64,000 bases of DNA from Vibrio ponticus (GTDB lineage: Bacteria; Pseudomonadota; Gammaproteobacteria; Enterobacterales; Vibrionaceae), in contig NZ_AP019657.1 of assembly GCF_009938225.1 (NCBI RefSeq), forward strand, positions 744,001-808,000, in the 5' to 3' direction. How positions within the stretch are numbered: position 1 is the first letter of the stretch; every line of letters begins with the position of its first letter. This document shows positions 1 through 10,037 of this stretch, piece by piece. The notes under the pieces are model-generated. The model was not told the origin of the DNA, did no database searches, and saw only the letters and a list, made by a program, of their open reading frames with translations. The position numbers were made by a program, and so were the translations under genes.

Positions 1-1551
1 GCATTAACAGCGATGTATCACTTCCTATTCGTACCACTGACTCTAGGTATGGCATTCCTGCTTGCCATTATGGAATCAATGTACGTAATGACCAACAAGC
101 AAATCTACAAGGACATGACCAAGTTCTGGGGTAAGCTATTTGGTATTAACTTCGCTCTAGGTGTGGCTACCGGCCTTACCATGGAGTTCCAGTTCGGTAC
201 TAACTGGTCATACTACTCTCACTATGTAGGTGACATTTTTGGTGCACCTCTTGCCATTGAAGCCCTAGTAGCCTTTTTCTTAGAATCCACTTTCGTGGGC
301 CTATTCTTCTTTGGTTGGGATCGACTGTCGAAACGTCAGCACCTCGCAGTAACTTGGTTAGTTGCTCTAGGTTCTAACTTCTCGGCACTTTGGATCTTGG
401 TTGCAAACGGCTGGATGCAAAACCCAGTGGGCGCTGAGTTCAACTTCGAAACTATGCGTATGGAAATGGTGAGCTTCGCTGAAGTTGTGCTAAACCCAGT
501 TGCGCAAGTTAAGTTCGTTCACACGGTTGCTTCTGGTTACACCACAGGTGCGATGTTCATTCTAGGCATCAGCTCATGGTACCTGCTAAAAGGTCGTGAC
601 GTAGCATTTGCTCGTCGTTCATTTGCTATCGCAGCATCATTCGGTATGGCAGCAATCCTATCGACTATCGTTCTTGGTGATGAATCAGGTTACGAGCTAG
701 GTGAAGTGCAAAAAGTGAAGCTAGCAGCGGTTGAAGCTGAATGGCACACAGAGCCAGCACCAGCAGCGTTTACTGTGTTTGGTCTACCAAACCAAGAAAC
801 GATGGAAACTGACTTCGCCCTTAAGATCCCTTACGTAATGGGTATCATCGCGACACGTTCTCTAGACGAGCAAGTAACGGGTCTACGTGACCTACGTGAT
901 GACCACGTTGATCGTATCCGTAACGGTATGTACGCGTACGAGCTACTTGAGAAACTACGTGCTGGCGATAAGTCAGAAGCGAACATGGCAGCATTTGATG
1001 AAGTGAAAGGTGACCTAGGTTACGGTCTACTTCTAAAACGCTACACAGACAACGTTGTTGACGCGACTGAAGACCAAATCCAAGCAGCAGCGGATGACTC
1101 TATCCCAACCGTATGGCCGCTATTCTGGTCATTCCGTATCATGGTTGCGTGTGGCTTTATCATGCTATTCGTATTCGGTGCGGCATTTGTACAAACTTGT
1201 CGTCAGAAGATCGAACAGAAACCTTGGATTCTAAAAGCTGCGCTATTCAGTATTCCACTACCATGGATTGCAGTTGAAGCAGGTTGGTTCGTTGCTGAAT
1301 ACGGTCGTCAACCATGGGCAGTAGGTGAAATTCTTCCTGTTCACGTTGCGGCTTCTGCACTGACTGCAGGTGAGATTTGGACATCTCTATTTGCAATCCT
1401 AGCGCTGTACACTGTGTTCCTAATTGCAGAAGTGTACCTAATGCTGAAATTCGCTCGCAAAGGTCCAAGCAGCCTGAAAACGGGTCGCTACCACTTCGAG
1501 CAAAATGCTGACTCTGTAGAAGACAAAGTTAGCCGCCAAGTAGAAGCGTAA
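1..1551 (+). CDS. cydA: Cytochrome bd-I ubiquinol oxidase subunit I (5' end outside window)
   Basis: Catalytic subunit of the cytochrome bd quinol:O2 oxidoreductase in the inner membrane; it carries hemes b558, b595 and d and oxidises quinol. The frame is open from base 1 (A-L-T-A-M-Y-H-F), so the true start lies upstream and about 15 residues are missing. The first visible Met is at 13, but the MYH histidine that follows it is the conserved heme ligand. Multiple membrane segments are visible, and the long periplasmic quinol-binding loop lies around the [12 protein letters not shown] stretch. It is followed after 16 bases by cydB and then cydX and ybgE, the usual operon. The identification is secure from near full-length family resemblance. 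Confidence 0.97.
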   Translation, partial: ALTAMYHFLFVPLTLGMAFLLAIMESMYVMTNKQIYKDMTKFWGKLFGINFALGVATGLTMEFQFGTNWSYYSHYVGDIFGAPLAIEALVAFFLESTFVGLFFFGWDRLSKRQHLAVTWLVALGSNFSALWILVANGWMQNPVGAEFNFETMRMEMVSFAEVVLNPVAQVKFVHTVASGYTTGAMFILGISSWYLLKGRDVAFARRSFAIAASFGMAAILSTIVLGDESGYELGEVQKVKLAAVEAEWHTEPAPAAFTVFGLPNQETMETDFALKIPYVMGIIATRSLDEQVTGLRDLRDDHVDRIRNGMYAYELLEKLRAGDKSEANMAAFDEVKGDLGYGLLLKRYTDNVVDATEDQIQAAADDSIPTVWPLFWSFRIMVACGFIMLFVFGAAFVQTCRQKIEQKPWILKAALFSIPLPWIAVEAGWFVAEYGRQPWAVGEILPVHVAASALTAGEIWTSLFAILALYTVFLIAEVYLMLKFARKGPSSLKTGRYHFEQNADSVEDKVSRQVEA

Positions 1552-1567
1552 GGTAAGGAGATACATT

Positions 1568-2704
1568 ATGTTTGATTACGAAATCTTGCGACTTATCTGG
1601 TGGGTGCTTATCGGCGTTCTGATGGTAGGTTTCGCTATCACTGATGGTTTTGACATGGGCGTTGGCGCGCTTGTGCCAATCATCGGTAAAAACGACACTG
1701 AGCGTCGTGTAATGATTAACACTATCGCTCCACACTGGGACGGCAACCAAGTATGGCTAATCACCGCTGGTGGTGCACTATTTGCTGCTTGGCCACTGGT
1801 TTACGCAACGTCATTCTCAGGTTTCTACCTAGCGATGATCTTAACGCTTGCGGCGCTATGGCTACGTCCACTTGGTCTTGATTACCGTTCAAAGATCGAA
1901 GACAAAAAATGGCGTCAAACTTGGGACATCTGTATCGCGATCAGTGGTTTTGTTCCGCCGCTAATCTTCGGTGTAGCGTTTGGTAACCTACTGCAAGGCG
2001 TGCCGTTCCAACTTAGCGACTTTATGATGCCAACTTACCATGGTTCATTCTTCGGTCTACTAAACCCATTTGCGATCCTATGTGGTCTAGTAAGTGTGTT
2101 CATGATCGTGATGCAAGGTGCAACTTGGCTACAAATGAAGACCACTGACGAAGTACACGTTCGTGCACGTGCAGTTGCTCAACTAATGGGCCTACTGACT
2201 GTTGCCGCGTTCGTTGCTGCGGGCTTCTGGATCCAAAACATCGACGGTTACGTGATCACTAGCGTGATCGACACTAACGCTGCGTCTAACCCACTGAACA
2301 AAGAAGTGATTCGTGAAGCGGGTGCGTGGATGAACAACTTCGAAACTTACCCACTAATGTGGGCAGCACCTGCACTAGGTGTAGCGATGCCACTACTAGC
2401 GGTAATTGCGTCACGTTTCGAAAAAGGTGGGTTTGCGTTCCTATTCTCAAGTCTAGGTAACGCAGGTGTGATCCTAACAGCTGGCTTTGCAATGTTCCCA
2501 TTCGTAATGCCTTCAAGCCTAGTACCTTCACACAGCTTGACTATGTGGGACGCAACTTCATCTGAACTAACACTGAACCTAATGACTGCAGTTGCAGCTG
2601 TGTTCGTGCCAGTTATTCTTGGCTACACATCTTGGACTTACTACAAGATGTTCGGTCGCTTGGATAACAAGTTCATTGAAGAAAACAAAAACTCACTTTA
2701 CTAA
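1568..2704 (+). CDS. cydB: Cytochrome bd-I ubiquinol oxidase subunit II
   Basis: Second subunit of cytochrome bd oxidase, 378 residues, the normal family length. It is a multi-spanning inner-membrane protein that pairs with CydA. The N-terminus MFDYEILRLIWWVLIG and the GFDMGVGAL segment are typical of CydB. An AAGGAG ribosome site precedes the ATG. It sits between cydA and cydX with short gaps and is very probably cotranscribed with them. Confidence 0.97.
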   Translation: MFDYEILRLIWWVLIGVLMVGFAITDGFDMGVGALVPIIGKNDTERRVMINTIAPHWDGNQVWLITAGGALFAAWPLVYATSFSGFYLAMILTLAALWLRPLGLDYRSKIEDKKWRQTWDICIAISGFVPPLIFGVAFGNLLQGVPFQLSDFMMPTYHGSFFGLLNPFAILCGLVSVFMIVMQGATWLQMKTTDEVHVRARAVAQLMGLLTVAAFVAAGFWIQNIDGYVITSVIDTNAASNPLNKEVIREAGAWMNNFETYPLMWAAPALGVAMPLLAVIASRFEKGGFAFLFSSLGNAGVILTAGFAMFPFVMPSSLVPSHSLTMWDATSSELTLNLMTAVAAVFVPVILGYTSWTYYKMFGRLDNKFIEENKNSLY

Positions 2705-2716
2705 GGAGCATTTACT

Positions 2717-2824
2717 ATGTGGTATTTCGCATGGATTCTAGGTGTACTACTTGCTTGTGCATTCGGTATCATCAACGCTCTTTGGCTAGAGCACTCTGAA
2801 ATGATGGACCAAGACAGTGAGTAA
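2717..2824 (+). CDS. cydX: Cytochrome bd-I oxidase small subunit CydX
   Basis: A 35-residue single-span membrane protein beginning MWYFAWILGVLLACAFGI, the CydX signature. It stabilises the heme environment of the CydAB oxidase. It follows an AAGGAG site 12 bases after the cydB stop, and its last 8 bases overlap the GTG start of ybgE. Its position and the W-Y-F-A-W-I-L-G sequence make the call secure despite the short length. Confidence 0.93.
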   Translation: MWYFAWILGVLLACAFGIINALWLEHSEMMDQDSE

Positions 2825-3119
2825 TCTCGCTGACTTGATGACCAAACTGCATGCCCCTTTAGATAAGACCCTACTTAGGGTTTTATCTCTGGTGCTTGGG
2901 TTCTTTCATGTCGCGATGCTGATGTGGAACCCGCATGCCTACTCAGAAGCGATTGGCGGCTTCAATGCTGTGATTTCGCCTCTGCTGATTTGGGCGGTAT
3001 GTTCAAGTATGGTATTTGGTCTGTCGTTTAAGCCAAGAAATTGGTACTGGCAGGTCTTATTCAGCCCATACATCAGTTTAGGGATTTTAATCTATTTAAC
3101 AGTTGCTTACGTTTTATAG
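2817..3119 (+). CDS. ybgE: Cyd operon protein YbgE
   Basis: A 100-residue protein with about three hydrophobic segments (around residues 20-40, 48-65 and 77-98), as expected for YbgE, the small membrane protein usually encoded after cydX. Its molecular role is not established. The start is GTG at 2817, inside the cydX 3' end, so translation is probably coupled. A strong terminator follows 36 bases after the stop and ends the cyd operon. Confidence 0.85.
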   Translation: MSNLADLMTKLHAPLDKTLLRVLSLVLGFFHVAMLMWNPHAYSEAIGGFNAVISPLLIWAVCSSMVFGLSFKPRNWYWQVLFSPYISLGILIYLTVAYVL

Positions 3120-3154
3120 AATTTAATCGCACAAAAATTCATCAAGAAGATATT

Positions 3155-3192
3155 GAAAAAACGCTAGTTTATCTAAACTGGCGTTTTTTTTT
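3155..3192 (+). terminator. Rho-independent terminator of the cyd operon
   Basis: An AACGCTAGTTT / AAACTGGCGTT stem with a 4-base loop is followed by a run of at least nine T. It separates the cyd operon from ybgC-tol. Confidence 0.9.
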
Positions 3193-3287
3193 ACGTCAAA
3201 GGTCTGAAATCCCTTAACACTGCTTGCGCATAAGTTATTGGAATGCGTTATAGTATTGGACTAATAGCATCAACATCGGGCGTAAAC

Positions 3288-3707
3288 GTGGATAACGTAC
3301 AGGTAGCATTTGAGTGGCCAATCACTGTCTATTATGAAGATACTGACGCCGGTGGCGTGGTGTATCACTCAAACTATTTGAAATTTTTTGAAAGAGCGCG
3401 CACAGAAATGCTGCGCAGTGCTGGCGTATCGCAGCAGGTTCTTTTGGAACAAAACATCGGTTTTGTAGTCCGACATATGGACATAGATTTTTTACAGGGT
3501 GCTAGGCTTGACGATCAGCTGGTGGTGAGAACCTCTATTGCGGAGCTAAAGAAAGCATCGTTAACATTCTGTCAGGAGATCGTAAATCCTGATGGCAAAA
3601 CATTGTGCCGAGCAATGGTTAAGGTAGCATGTATCAATAACGAGAGGATGCGACCAACTGCCATCCCTCACGCAATATTTATGGAGTTTTCTCGAAGTGA
3701 CCGCTGA
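3288..3707 (+). CDS. ybgC: Acyl-CoA thioesterase YbgC (Tol-Pal operon)
   Basis: Hotdog-fold acyl-CoA thioesterase, the first gene of the tol-pal operon. The catalytic signature [26 protein letters not shown] is intact near the N-terminus. The reading frame extends back to an ATG at 3243, but alignment with enterobacterial YbgC favours the GTG at 3288 ([23 protein letters not shown]). A TATAGT hexamer at 3249-3254 could be a -10 element for the operon, which would put the upstream ATG too close to the promoter. It overlaps tolQ by 11 bases. Confidence 0.9.
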   Translation: MDNVQVAFEWPITVYYEDTDAGGVVYHSNYLKFFERARTEMLRSAGVSQQVLLEQNIGFVVRHMDIDFLQGARLDDQLVVRTSIAELKKASLTFCQEIVNPDGKTLCRAMVKVACINNERMRPTAIPHAIFMEFSRSDR

Positions 3708-4380
3708 TATCTCAATTCTTGATCTGTTTTTGCAAGCAAGCTTGCTGGTAAAAATGGTGATGTTGATCCTACTTGGCATGTCTATCGTCTCTTGGGCGAT
3801 GATCATTAAGCGCAGTAAAGTGCTGTCTCAGGCGGCAAAAGAGTCTGAGTCTTTTGAAGACAAATTCTGGTCAGGTGTCGACCTATCGGTGATCTACCAA
3901 TCTGTCGCAAAACGTAAAGACGAACTGTCTGGTACAGAAGAGATTTTTTACTCAGGCTTTACCGAGTTCGCCCGCCTACGTAAATCAAATGCTAATTCTC
4001 CAGACTACATCATGGAAGGCACTGGTCGCGCAATGCGAGTGGCAGTTGCGCGTGAAGTAGATGAATTGGAAAATAGCCTACCTTTCCTCGCAACGGTTGG
4101 CTCTATTAGCCCATACATCGGTCTATTCGGTACGGTTTGGGGCATCATGCATGCCTTTATCGCGCTAGGTGAAGTCAAGCAAGCAACGCTTGCGATGGTG
4201 GCACCGGGTATCGCAGAAGCGCTGGTCGCGACTGCAATGGGTCTATTCGCGGCAATCCCTGCGGTAATGGCTTACAACCGCCTGAGCAACAAAGTTTCTA
4301 AGCTTGAGCACAGCTACGCAACGTTCTCAGAAGAGTTCCACAGTATTCTTCACCGTCAAGTTATGGCTGGCAGGGAGTAA
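3697..4380 (+). CDS. tolQ: Tol-Pal system proton channel subunit TolQ
   Basis: Inner-membrane protein of the MotA/TolQ/ExbB family, 227 residues. With TolR it forms the proton-driven motor that energises TolA during outer-membrane constriction. An N-terminal span is followed by a cytoplasmic loop and the highly conserved [23 protein letters not shown] region. The GTG start lies within the ybgC 3' end, and the TolR start follows 3 bases after its stop, so translation is tightly coupled. Confidence 0.97.
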   Translation: MTADISILDLFLQASLLVKMVMLILLGMSIVSWAMIIKRSKVLSQAAKESESFEDKFWSGVDLSVIYQSVAKRKDELSGTEEIFYSGFTEFARLRKSNANSPDYIMEGTGRAMRVAVAREVDELENSLPFLATVGSISPYIGLFGTVWGIMHAFIALGEVKQATLAMVAPGIAEALVATAMGLFAAIPAVMAYNRLSNKVSKLEHSYATFSEEFHSILHRQVMAGRE

Positions 4381-4383
4381 CGC

Positions 4384-4827
4384 ATGGCGGGTTATCAACC
4401 TAAAAAGCGTAAAATGACCGCAGAAATTAACGTTGTTCCTTATATCGACGTTATGCTGGTGCTGCTGATCATCTTTATGGTGACGTCACCATTTGTTACT
4501 CAGGGCGTTGAAGTCGAACTGCCAAAAACAGCAGCGGCAGAATCAATGCAAGATATGGCGCAAGATCCCAACACTACCTTTATCATCGTTGAAGTTGACC
4601 GTGATGGTAATTTGGGTTTGAGCGTGAATGATGAAGAAGTGATGCGTGGTATTTCACTGCAAGATCTGATTGTGCGTGTAAAAGCAGAGTTGAGCCTTAA
4701 ACCGAACTCCCCAGTGGCAGTTGGTGGTGATGCGGCGACGCCATACGCAGAGATTGTGTTGATTTTGGATGAGTTGAGCCAAGCAGGTATCGAGAAAGTC
4801 GGCTTGCTAACGGACATCAAGGAATAA
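4384..4827 (+). CDS. tolR: Tol-Pal system protein TolR
   Basis: ExbD/TolR family, 147 residues: one N-terminal transmembrane helix (about 20-40) and a periplasmic domain. The membrane segment carries the conserved proton-path aspartate in the VVPYIDVMLVLLIIFMV motif. It works with TolQ and contacts TolA. A short gap of 13 bases precedes tolA. Confidence 0.96.
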   Translation: MAGYQPKKRKMTAEINVVPYIDVMLVLLIIFMVTSPFVTQGVEVELPKTAAAESMQDMAQDPNTTFIIVEVDRDGNLGLSVNDEEVMRGISLQDLIVRVKAELSLKPNSPVAVGGDAATPYAEIVLILDELSQAGIEKVGLLTDIKE

Positions 4828-4840
4828 GTTCAGTCGCTTC

Positions 4841-5947
4841 ATGAAAGACAGTAAGCCTAACAAAAACAAAATGGGCAAACCGATAGTAATATCGGTGGCT
4901 CTGCACGCGGCTCTTGTTGCTGCATTGATTTGGGGCACGGACTTTACAATGTCGGAGCCAACCCCAACGGCGGGTATGGTTGAAGCTGTTGTGATTGATC
5001 CGGCGTTGGTGCGCCAACAAGCGCAACAAATCCGCAGCCAACGGGAAGAAGCGGCGCGTAAAGAACAAGATCGCTTAGATAAGTTGCGCCGTGAAAGCGA
5101 GCAGCTTGAGAAGAATCGCAAAGCCGAAGAAGAACGCATTCGTAAGCTCAAAGAGCAACAAGCGCGTGAAGCGAAAGCCGCTCGTGAGGCTGAAAAGCAA
5201 CGCGTGAAGAAAGAGCAAGAGCGCAAAGCAGAAGAAGAGCGTGTACGCCAAGAAAAAGCGCGTGCAGCAAAAGCAGAGCAAGAGCGTAAAGCCAAAGAAG
5301 AAGCGGTGCGTAAAGCTGAAGAGCAGCGTTTAGCCAAAGAAGCGGCTATTGCCAAAGCGGAAAAAGAGCGCATCGAGAAAGAGGCAGCGGCTGCGAAAGC
5401 CGAGCAGCAACGTATTGAGCGTGAAAAAGCAGCAAAAGCGGCTGAAGAAAAGGCACGTAAAGAGCGCGAAGCTGCCGAGCGAGCAGAGAAAGAGCGCATT
5501 GCCAAAGAAAAAGCCGCGAAAGAAGCTGCAGAAAAAGCGCGTAAAGAGAAAGAGCGTTTACAGCGACTAGAGCGCGAACGCAAAGAGCAAGAAGCGGCAC
5601 TTAACGATATCTTTGCCGGGCTAGAATCTGAATCAGAACAGAACAGCGCAGCGCGCGGTCAATTTGTGGATAGTGAAGTGGCACGCTTTGGTGCGATCTA
5701 CACGCAACTGATCAAGCAAAACCTGTTAGTGGAGGACTACTTTCGGGGAAAGTCTTGTCGAGTTAACTTACGTTTGATCCCAACCGGATCAGGAGCGATT
5801 GTAGGTGACTTTAGCATACTCGAAGGTGATAGCCGCGTATGTGCGGCAACTAAGCGCGCCGTCGCTCAAGTACCGAGTTTCCCGCTGCCTAAAGAGGCGG
5901 ATGTGGTAAACAAACTGAAAAACATCAATTTAACCGTTGAACTGTAA
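4841..5947 (+). CDS. tolA: Cell envelope integrity protein TolA
   Basis: A 368-residue protein spanning the periplasm. It has one N-terminal transmembrane helix (about residues 14-34), then a long Ala/Lys/Glu/Arg-rich helical rod (roughly 55-265), then a C-terminal globular domain with a conserved cysteine pair (KSCRVNLRLI and SRVCAATKRA) that binds TolB/Pal. The rod is encoded by repetitive AAAGAAGC/GCGTAA-like codons, which generate long spurious antisense open frames here. It sits in the standard position between tolR and tolB. Confidence 0.95.
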   Translation: MKDSKPNKNKMGKPIVISVALHAALVAALIWGTDFTMSEPTPTAGMVEAVVIDPALVRQQAQQIRSQREEAARKEQDRLDKLRRESEQLEKNRKAEEERIRKLKEQQAREAKAAREAEKQRVKKEQERKAEEERVRQEKARAAKAEQERKAKEEAVRKAEEQRLAKEAAIAKAEKERIEKEAAAAKAEQQRIEREKAAKAAEEKARKEREAAERAEKERIAKEKAAKEAAEKARKEKERLQRLERERKEQEAALNDIFAGLESESEQNSAARGQFVDSEVARFGAIYTQLIKQNLLVEDYFRGKSCRVNLRLIPTGSGAIVGDFSILEGDSRVCAATKRAVAQVPSFPLPKEADVVNKLKNINLTVEL

Positions 5948-5962
5948 TTAAAGGATTAGCTT

Positions 5963-7315
5963 GTGTTAAAGCGACTTATATTAGGACTAGCACTTATTAT
6001 CTCTAGTACCGTTCAAGTAGCCAACGCGGCGCTGGAATTGGTCATCACCGACGGTATCGACTCGGCTCGCCCGATTGCTATCGTTCCTTTTAAATGGGAA
6101 GGCGCAGCACCCTTGCCGCAAGATGTGTCAGCGGTGATTGCTTCAGATTTACAGCGCAGCGGCAAATTCAGCCCAGTGGCAACCAGTAAAATGCCACAGA
6201 CCCCTTACAGTGAAGCCGAAGTTAACTTCGATGCTTGGACCAGTTTGGGCGTCGATTCACTACTTACGGGTAGCATCACGCAAGATGCCAAAGGCGACTA
6301 CGTGATCAACTACCAATTGGTGGATGTAGTTCGCGGTCAGTTAACTAAAGGTCAAAGCCGTGCATTAGGCAGTGATGGTGAATTAGTTCTATCAAAAGAC
6401 CACCTACTATTCAATAAGCGCGCGACAGTGCCTAAGAACCGTTTACGTGAATATGCCCACCGCATTTCAGATTTGGTTTACGAGCAACTGACGGGTGAGC
6501 GTGGAGCATTCTTAACTCGTATCGCGTACGTGGTTGTCAATGACAAAGATTCATACCCTTACCAGCTGCGCGTTGCAGATTACGACGGTTATAACGAGCG
6601 TTTGGTATTGCGTTCGAAGCAGCCATTGATGTCGCCATCTTGGTCTCCAGATGGTCAACAACTGGCGTATGTTAGCTTCCAAAATGGTCAAGCTGAAATC
6701 TTCATTATGAACATTTATACCGGTCAAAGTGAGAAAGTGACGTCATACCCACGTCATAATGGTGCGCCAAAATTCTCGCCTGACGGTAAGCAGCTAGCAC
6801 TGGTTTTATCTAAATCGGGCAGTTTACAGGTTTACACCCTAGATCTGGCTACACGAAAATTGACTCAGATAACGCGGGGCAGATCAAATAATACAGAACC
6901 TTTCTGGTATCCGGATGGAAAATCCTTGATTTTCACTTCCGATCGGGGTGGTAAACCTCAGATATATCGAGTAAATTTGGCAAACGGTGACACCAGCCGT
7001 ATAACTTGGCAGGGCAGTCAAAACCTCGGTGGTCAAATTACGCCTGACGGTCGTTTTTTGGTGATGGTGAATCGAAGCAATACTGGCTTTAATCTGGCGA
7101 AGCAAGATTTAGAGACCGGTACAGTAGAAATTTTAACCAAAACATTGTTGGATGAATCTCCAAGTATTGCACCAAATGGTGGAATGGTTATTTATAGCTC
7201 GATCTACAACAAGACTAACGTTCTTTCGATGGTCTCAATAGATGGGCGATTTAAAGCTCGATTACCCGCAACAAATGGTCGCGTCCGTGCACCAGCGTGG
7301 TCACCGTTTTTGTAG
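5963..7315 (+). CDS. tolB: Tol-Pal system beta-propeller protein TolB
   Basis: Periplasmic beta-propeller protein, 450 residues, which binds Pal and TolA. The GTG start is followed by a cleavable signal peptide ending near VQVANA-A. An N-terminal domain is followed by repeated PxWSPDGxxLAYVS-type blades (from about residue 215 on), which is diagnostic of TolB. Length matches the family. It lies 15 bases after tolA and 34 before pal. Confidence 0.97.
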   Translation: MLKRLILGLALIISSTVQVANAALELVITDGIDSARPIAIVPFKWEGAAPLPQDVSAVIASDLQRSGKFSPVATSKMPQTPYSEAEVNFDAWTSLGVDSLLTGSITQDAKGDYVINYQLVDVVRGQLTKGQSRALGSDGELVLSKDHLLFNKRATVPKNRLREYAHRISDLVYEQLTGERGAFLTRIAYVVVNDKDSYPYQLRVADYDGYNERLVLRSKQPLMSPSWSPDGQQLAYVSFQNGQAEIFIMNIYTGQSEKVTSYPRHNGAPKFSPDGKQLALVLSKSGSLQVYTLDLATRKLTQITRGRSNNTEPFWYPDGKSLIFTSDRGGKPQIYRVNLANGDTSRITWQGSQNLGGQITPDGRFLVMVNRSNTGFNLAKQDLETGTVEILTKTLLDESPSIAPNGGMVIYSSIYNKTNVLSMVSIDGRFKARLPATNGRVRAPAWSPFL

Positions 7316-7349
7316 CAAGTAAGTATCAATAAGTAAGGAAAACATAGCA

Positions 7350-7865
7350 ATGCAACTTAATAAAGTTCTTAAAGGGCTACTAATTGCACTACCAGTTCTA
7401 GCGGTTACTGCGTGTAGTTCAAGCGACGATGCAGCAAATGCATCTGGCTCAGAAACTAACAACGGTTCATCGACTACAGTTACAACGCCGATCGATCAAA
7501 ACGGTCAGCTAGCTGAGCAAGAGCTAAAAGATCAAGTAATGCAAGCGTCAACAATTTACTTCGCGTTTGACAATGCAACCATCTCTAGCGACTACGAAAA
7601 AGTTCTAGCGCTTCACGCTGCATACCTAACATCTAACCCTGCGCTTAAAGTAACGATCGAAGGTCACGCGGATGAGCGTGGTACTCCTGAGTACAACATC
7701 GCCCTAGGTGAGCGTCGTGCACAAGCAGTATCTATGTACCTACAAGCACTAGGTGTACAGGCTGACCAAATCGCTATCGTTAGCTACGGTGAAGAGAAGC
7801 CTCTAGTGCTAGGTCAATCTGACGAAGCATACGCTAAGAACCGCCGCGCAGTTCTAGTGTACTAA
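7350..7865 (+). CDS. pal: Peptidoglycan-associated lipoprotein Pal
   Basis: Outer-membrane lipoprotein of 171 residues with an OmpA-like peptidoglycan-binding domain. The signal peptide ends in the lipobox V-T-A-C (Cys22) and is followed by a Ser/Asn/Thr-rich linker. The diaminopimelate-binding motif EGHADERGTPEYNIALGERRA is complete. An AAGGAA site precedes the ATG. It is part of the tol-pal operon. Confidence 0.97.
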   Translation: MQLNKVLKGLLIALPVLAVTACSSSDDAANASGSETNNGSSTTVTTPIDQNGQLAEQELKDQVMQASTIYFAFDNATISSDYEKVLALHAAYLTSNPALKVTIEGHADERGTPEYNIALGERRAQAVSMYLQALGVQADQIAIVSYGEEKPLVLGQSDEAYAKNRRAVLVY

Positions 7866-7880
7866 TTTGAGGAAGACCTC

Positions 7881-8645
7881 ATGTTCAGTAACATAAAGCA
7901 CATCATCTCGCTTACGTTACTGGCAAGTGCAGCGAACCTAGCGTTCGCTGCACCAGCCCCAGTATCTGATATTGGTGGCAGTACCAGTAGCTCCCGCTCA
8001 TACTCAAACGAGACCGATATTCAACGTCTAGAGCGCCTTCTAGAGAACCGTAACCGTGTTCAGTTGCAAATGCAGCAACAACTAGACTCAATGGCTCTTG
8101 AGATCAGCGAACTTCGTGGTCAAATTGAAAAAAATAACTACGACATGCAGCAGATGTTGCAGCGTCAACGTGAACTGTTTATCGAATTAGATAAAGTGCG
8201 CCAAGAAAAAGCAACGGCGGTTGTGCCTGTTGAAACACCTGCGAAAGAGAGCGAGCCTGAAGGGACGTTTAGTAGCAATGTGGATGAACAGACAGCATAC
8301 CAAAACGCGGTTGATCTTATCCTTAAAAAGCGCGACTACACAGGCGCAATTGCAGCCTTTGTTCAGTTCCAAAAAGATTTTCCAGATTCAAGCTTTACGC
8401 CGAATTCTCATTACTGGCTAGGTCAGCTTTATTTTGCTAAGAAGCAAGATAAAGAGGCGGTTAAGAGCTTTGCTGCGGTTATTACCTACAAAGATTCTAA
8501 CAAGCGTGCCGATGCCCTAGTGAAGTTAGGCGACATCGCTGAGCGCAATAATAATGCCGAACAGGCGAAGAAGTATTACCAACAAGTGGTAACAGAATAC
8601 CCAGGCAGTGCTTCTGCGAATATTGCGCAAGAAAAGCTGAAATAA
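7881..8645 (+). CDS. cpoB: Cell division coordinator CpoB (YbgF)
   Basis: Periplasmic protein of 254 residues that links peptidoglycan synthesis to Tol-driven constriction. The signal peptide ends near NLAFA-AP, a trimerising coiled coil follows (about 45-105), and C-terminal TPR repeats start near residue 130 (YQNAVDLILKKRDYTGAIAAFVQF). It is the last gene of the tol-pal operon, followed by a terminator. Confidence 0.95.
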   Translation: MFSNIKHIISLTLLASAANLAFAAPAPVSDIGGSTSSSRSYSNETDIQRLERLLENRNRVQLQMQQQLDSMALEISELRGQIEKNNYDMQQMLQRQRELFIELDKVRQEKATAVVPVETPAKESEPEGTFSSNVDEQTAYQNAVDLILKKRDYTGAIAAFVQFQKDFPDSSFTPNSHYWLGQLYFAKKQDKEAVKSFAAVITYKDSNKRADALVKLGDIAERNNNAEQAKKYYQQVVTEYPGSASANIAQEKLK

Positions 8646-8659
8646 AATCCAATCAATCG

Positions 8660-8686
8660 AAAGAGGTGCCATGTGCACCTCTTTTT
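8660..8686 (+). terminator. Terminator of the tol-pal operon
   Basis: An AAAGAGGTGC / GCACCTCTTT stem with a short loop is followed by T-rich sequence, 15 bases after the cpoB stop. Confidence 0.88.
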
Positions 8687-8802
8687 CTATCTGCTGCTTT
8701 GTTACGCACCTAACGACTTTGGTATAAGCCAAAGCTCTTTGATTCTTGATGTCGATCGGAGTTACAATACTCGGACTAACGGAAGTTGCGTAGAGCAAGG
8801 CA

Positions 8803-9864
8803 ATGAGTCACATTCTAGATAAAATCGATACAGTTTACCCTTTTCCTCCTAAACCAAAAAAATTAAGCGAAGAAGAGAAGCGCACTCATATTGAGGCGAT
8901 CAAGCGTCTACTGAAAGAAAAAGACGCTGTACTTATCGCTCACTACTACACCGATCCTGAGATCCAAGCTCTGGCTGAAGAGACAGGCGGTTTTGTTGGT
9001 GACTCATTGGAAATGGCGAAGTTTGGTAACCGCCATCCTGCTAGCACTTTGATTATCGCTGGCGTGCGTTTTATGGGTGAATCAGCCAAGATTCTTACTC
9101 CAGAAAAACGCATTCTAATGCCAACACTAGAAGCAGAGTGTTCTCTAGACCTTGGCTGCCCAGCCGATAAGTTTACTGAATTCTGTGATGCGCACCCTGA
9201 TCACACGGTCGTGGTTTACGCGAACACTTCAGCAGCGGTTAAAGCTCGTGCTGACTGGGTAGTTACCTCAAGTATTGCGCTTGAAATTGTTGAGCACCTA
9301 GATAGCGAAGATAAGCCAATTATCTGGGGTCCTGACCGTCACCTTGGTTCGTATATTGCCAACAAAACTGGCGCAGACATGCTACTGTGGCAAGGCGAGT
9401 GTATCGTACACGATGAGTTCTCAGCTGATGCACTGCGTAAGATGAAGGGGCTTTACCCAGATGCGGCGATTCTTGTGCACCCTGAATCACCAGCAAGCGT
9501 TGTAGAACTGGCGGATGCGGTAGGTTCAACTAGCCAATTGATCAAAGCGGCAAAAGAGCTACCACAGCAACAAATGATTGTTGCAACAGACAAAGGCATC
9601 TTCTTTAAGATGCAGCAACTTGTGCCAGAGAAAGAGTTGATTGAAGCGCCAACCGCTGGTGCGGGCGCAACGTGCCGTAGCTGTGCACATTGCCCTTGGA
9701 TGGCGATGAACGGTCTACAAGCGATTGAAGCGGCACTAACTGAAGGTGGCGAACAGCATGAAATCTTCGTTGATGACGAGCTACGTGTTAAATCTCTTAT
9801 CCCACTGAACCGCATGCTTGATTTTGCCGAGCAGCTTAATATGCAAGTGAAAGGTAACGCTTAA
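8803..9864 (+). CDS. nadA: Quinolinate synthase NadA
   Basis: Iron-sulfur enzyme of NAD biosynthesis that condenses iminoaspartate with dihydroxyacetone phosphate to quinolinate; 353 residues, family length. The [4Fe-4S] ligand cysteines are visible in the ECSLDLGCP region and in the C-x2-C-x2-C motif [13 protein letters not shown] near residues 285-296. The [17 protein letters not shown] and [15 protein letters not shown] segments are typical. It is a single-gene unit following a terminator and ends in its own terminator. Confidence 0.97.
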   Translation: MSHILDKIDTVYPFPPKPKKLSEEEKRTHIEAIKRLLKEKDAVLIAHYYTDPEIQALAEETGGFVGDSLEMAKFGNRHPASTLIIAGVRFMGESAKILTPEKRILMPTLEAECSLDLGCPADKFTEFCDAHPDHTVVVYANTSAAVKARADWVVTSSIALEIVEHLDSEDKPIIWGPDRHLGSYIANKTGADMLLWQGECIVHDEFSADALRKMKGLYPDAAILVHPESPASVVELADAVGSTSQLIKAAKELPQQQMIVATDKGIFFKMQQLVPEKELIEAPTAGAGATCRSCAHCPWMAMNGLQAIEAALTEGGEQHEIFVDDELRVKSLIPLNRMLDFAEQLNMQVKGNA

Positions 9865-9896
9865 ACGCCTACCTTAGAGTCAATATCCAATTTCTA

Positions 9897-9920
9897 AGCC
9901 AGCACTATGCTGGCTTTTTT
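9897..9920 (+). terminator. Terminator downstream of nadA
   Basis: An AAGCCAGCA / TGCTGGCTT stem with a 4-base loop is followed by a T run. Confidence 0.9.
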
Positions 9921-10037
9921 GTCTTTTTTGCTTTTGAGATCGCAGTGATTTGTGCATGTTTGGCATTTTGCGGTGAACTTTGCTTACAATTATCGATAGA
10001 AGATAGGATTAAGACAGATAACCACTAGGGATGGTAT

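Noticed and set aside
4807..5583. A 258-residue open frame antisense to tolA, rich in Ser, Arg and Phe.
   Set aside because: It is created by the repetitive Ala/Lys/Glu codons of the TolA rod; there is no ribosome site and its composition is that of a shadow.
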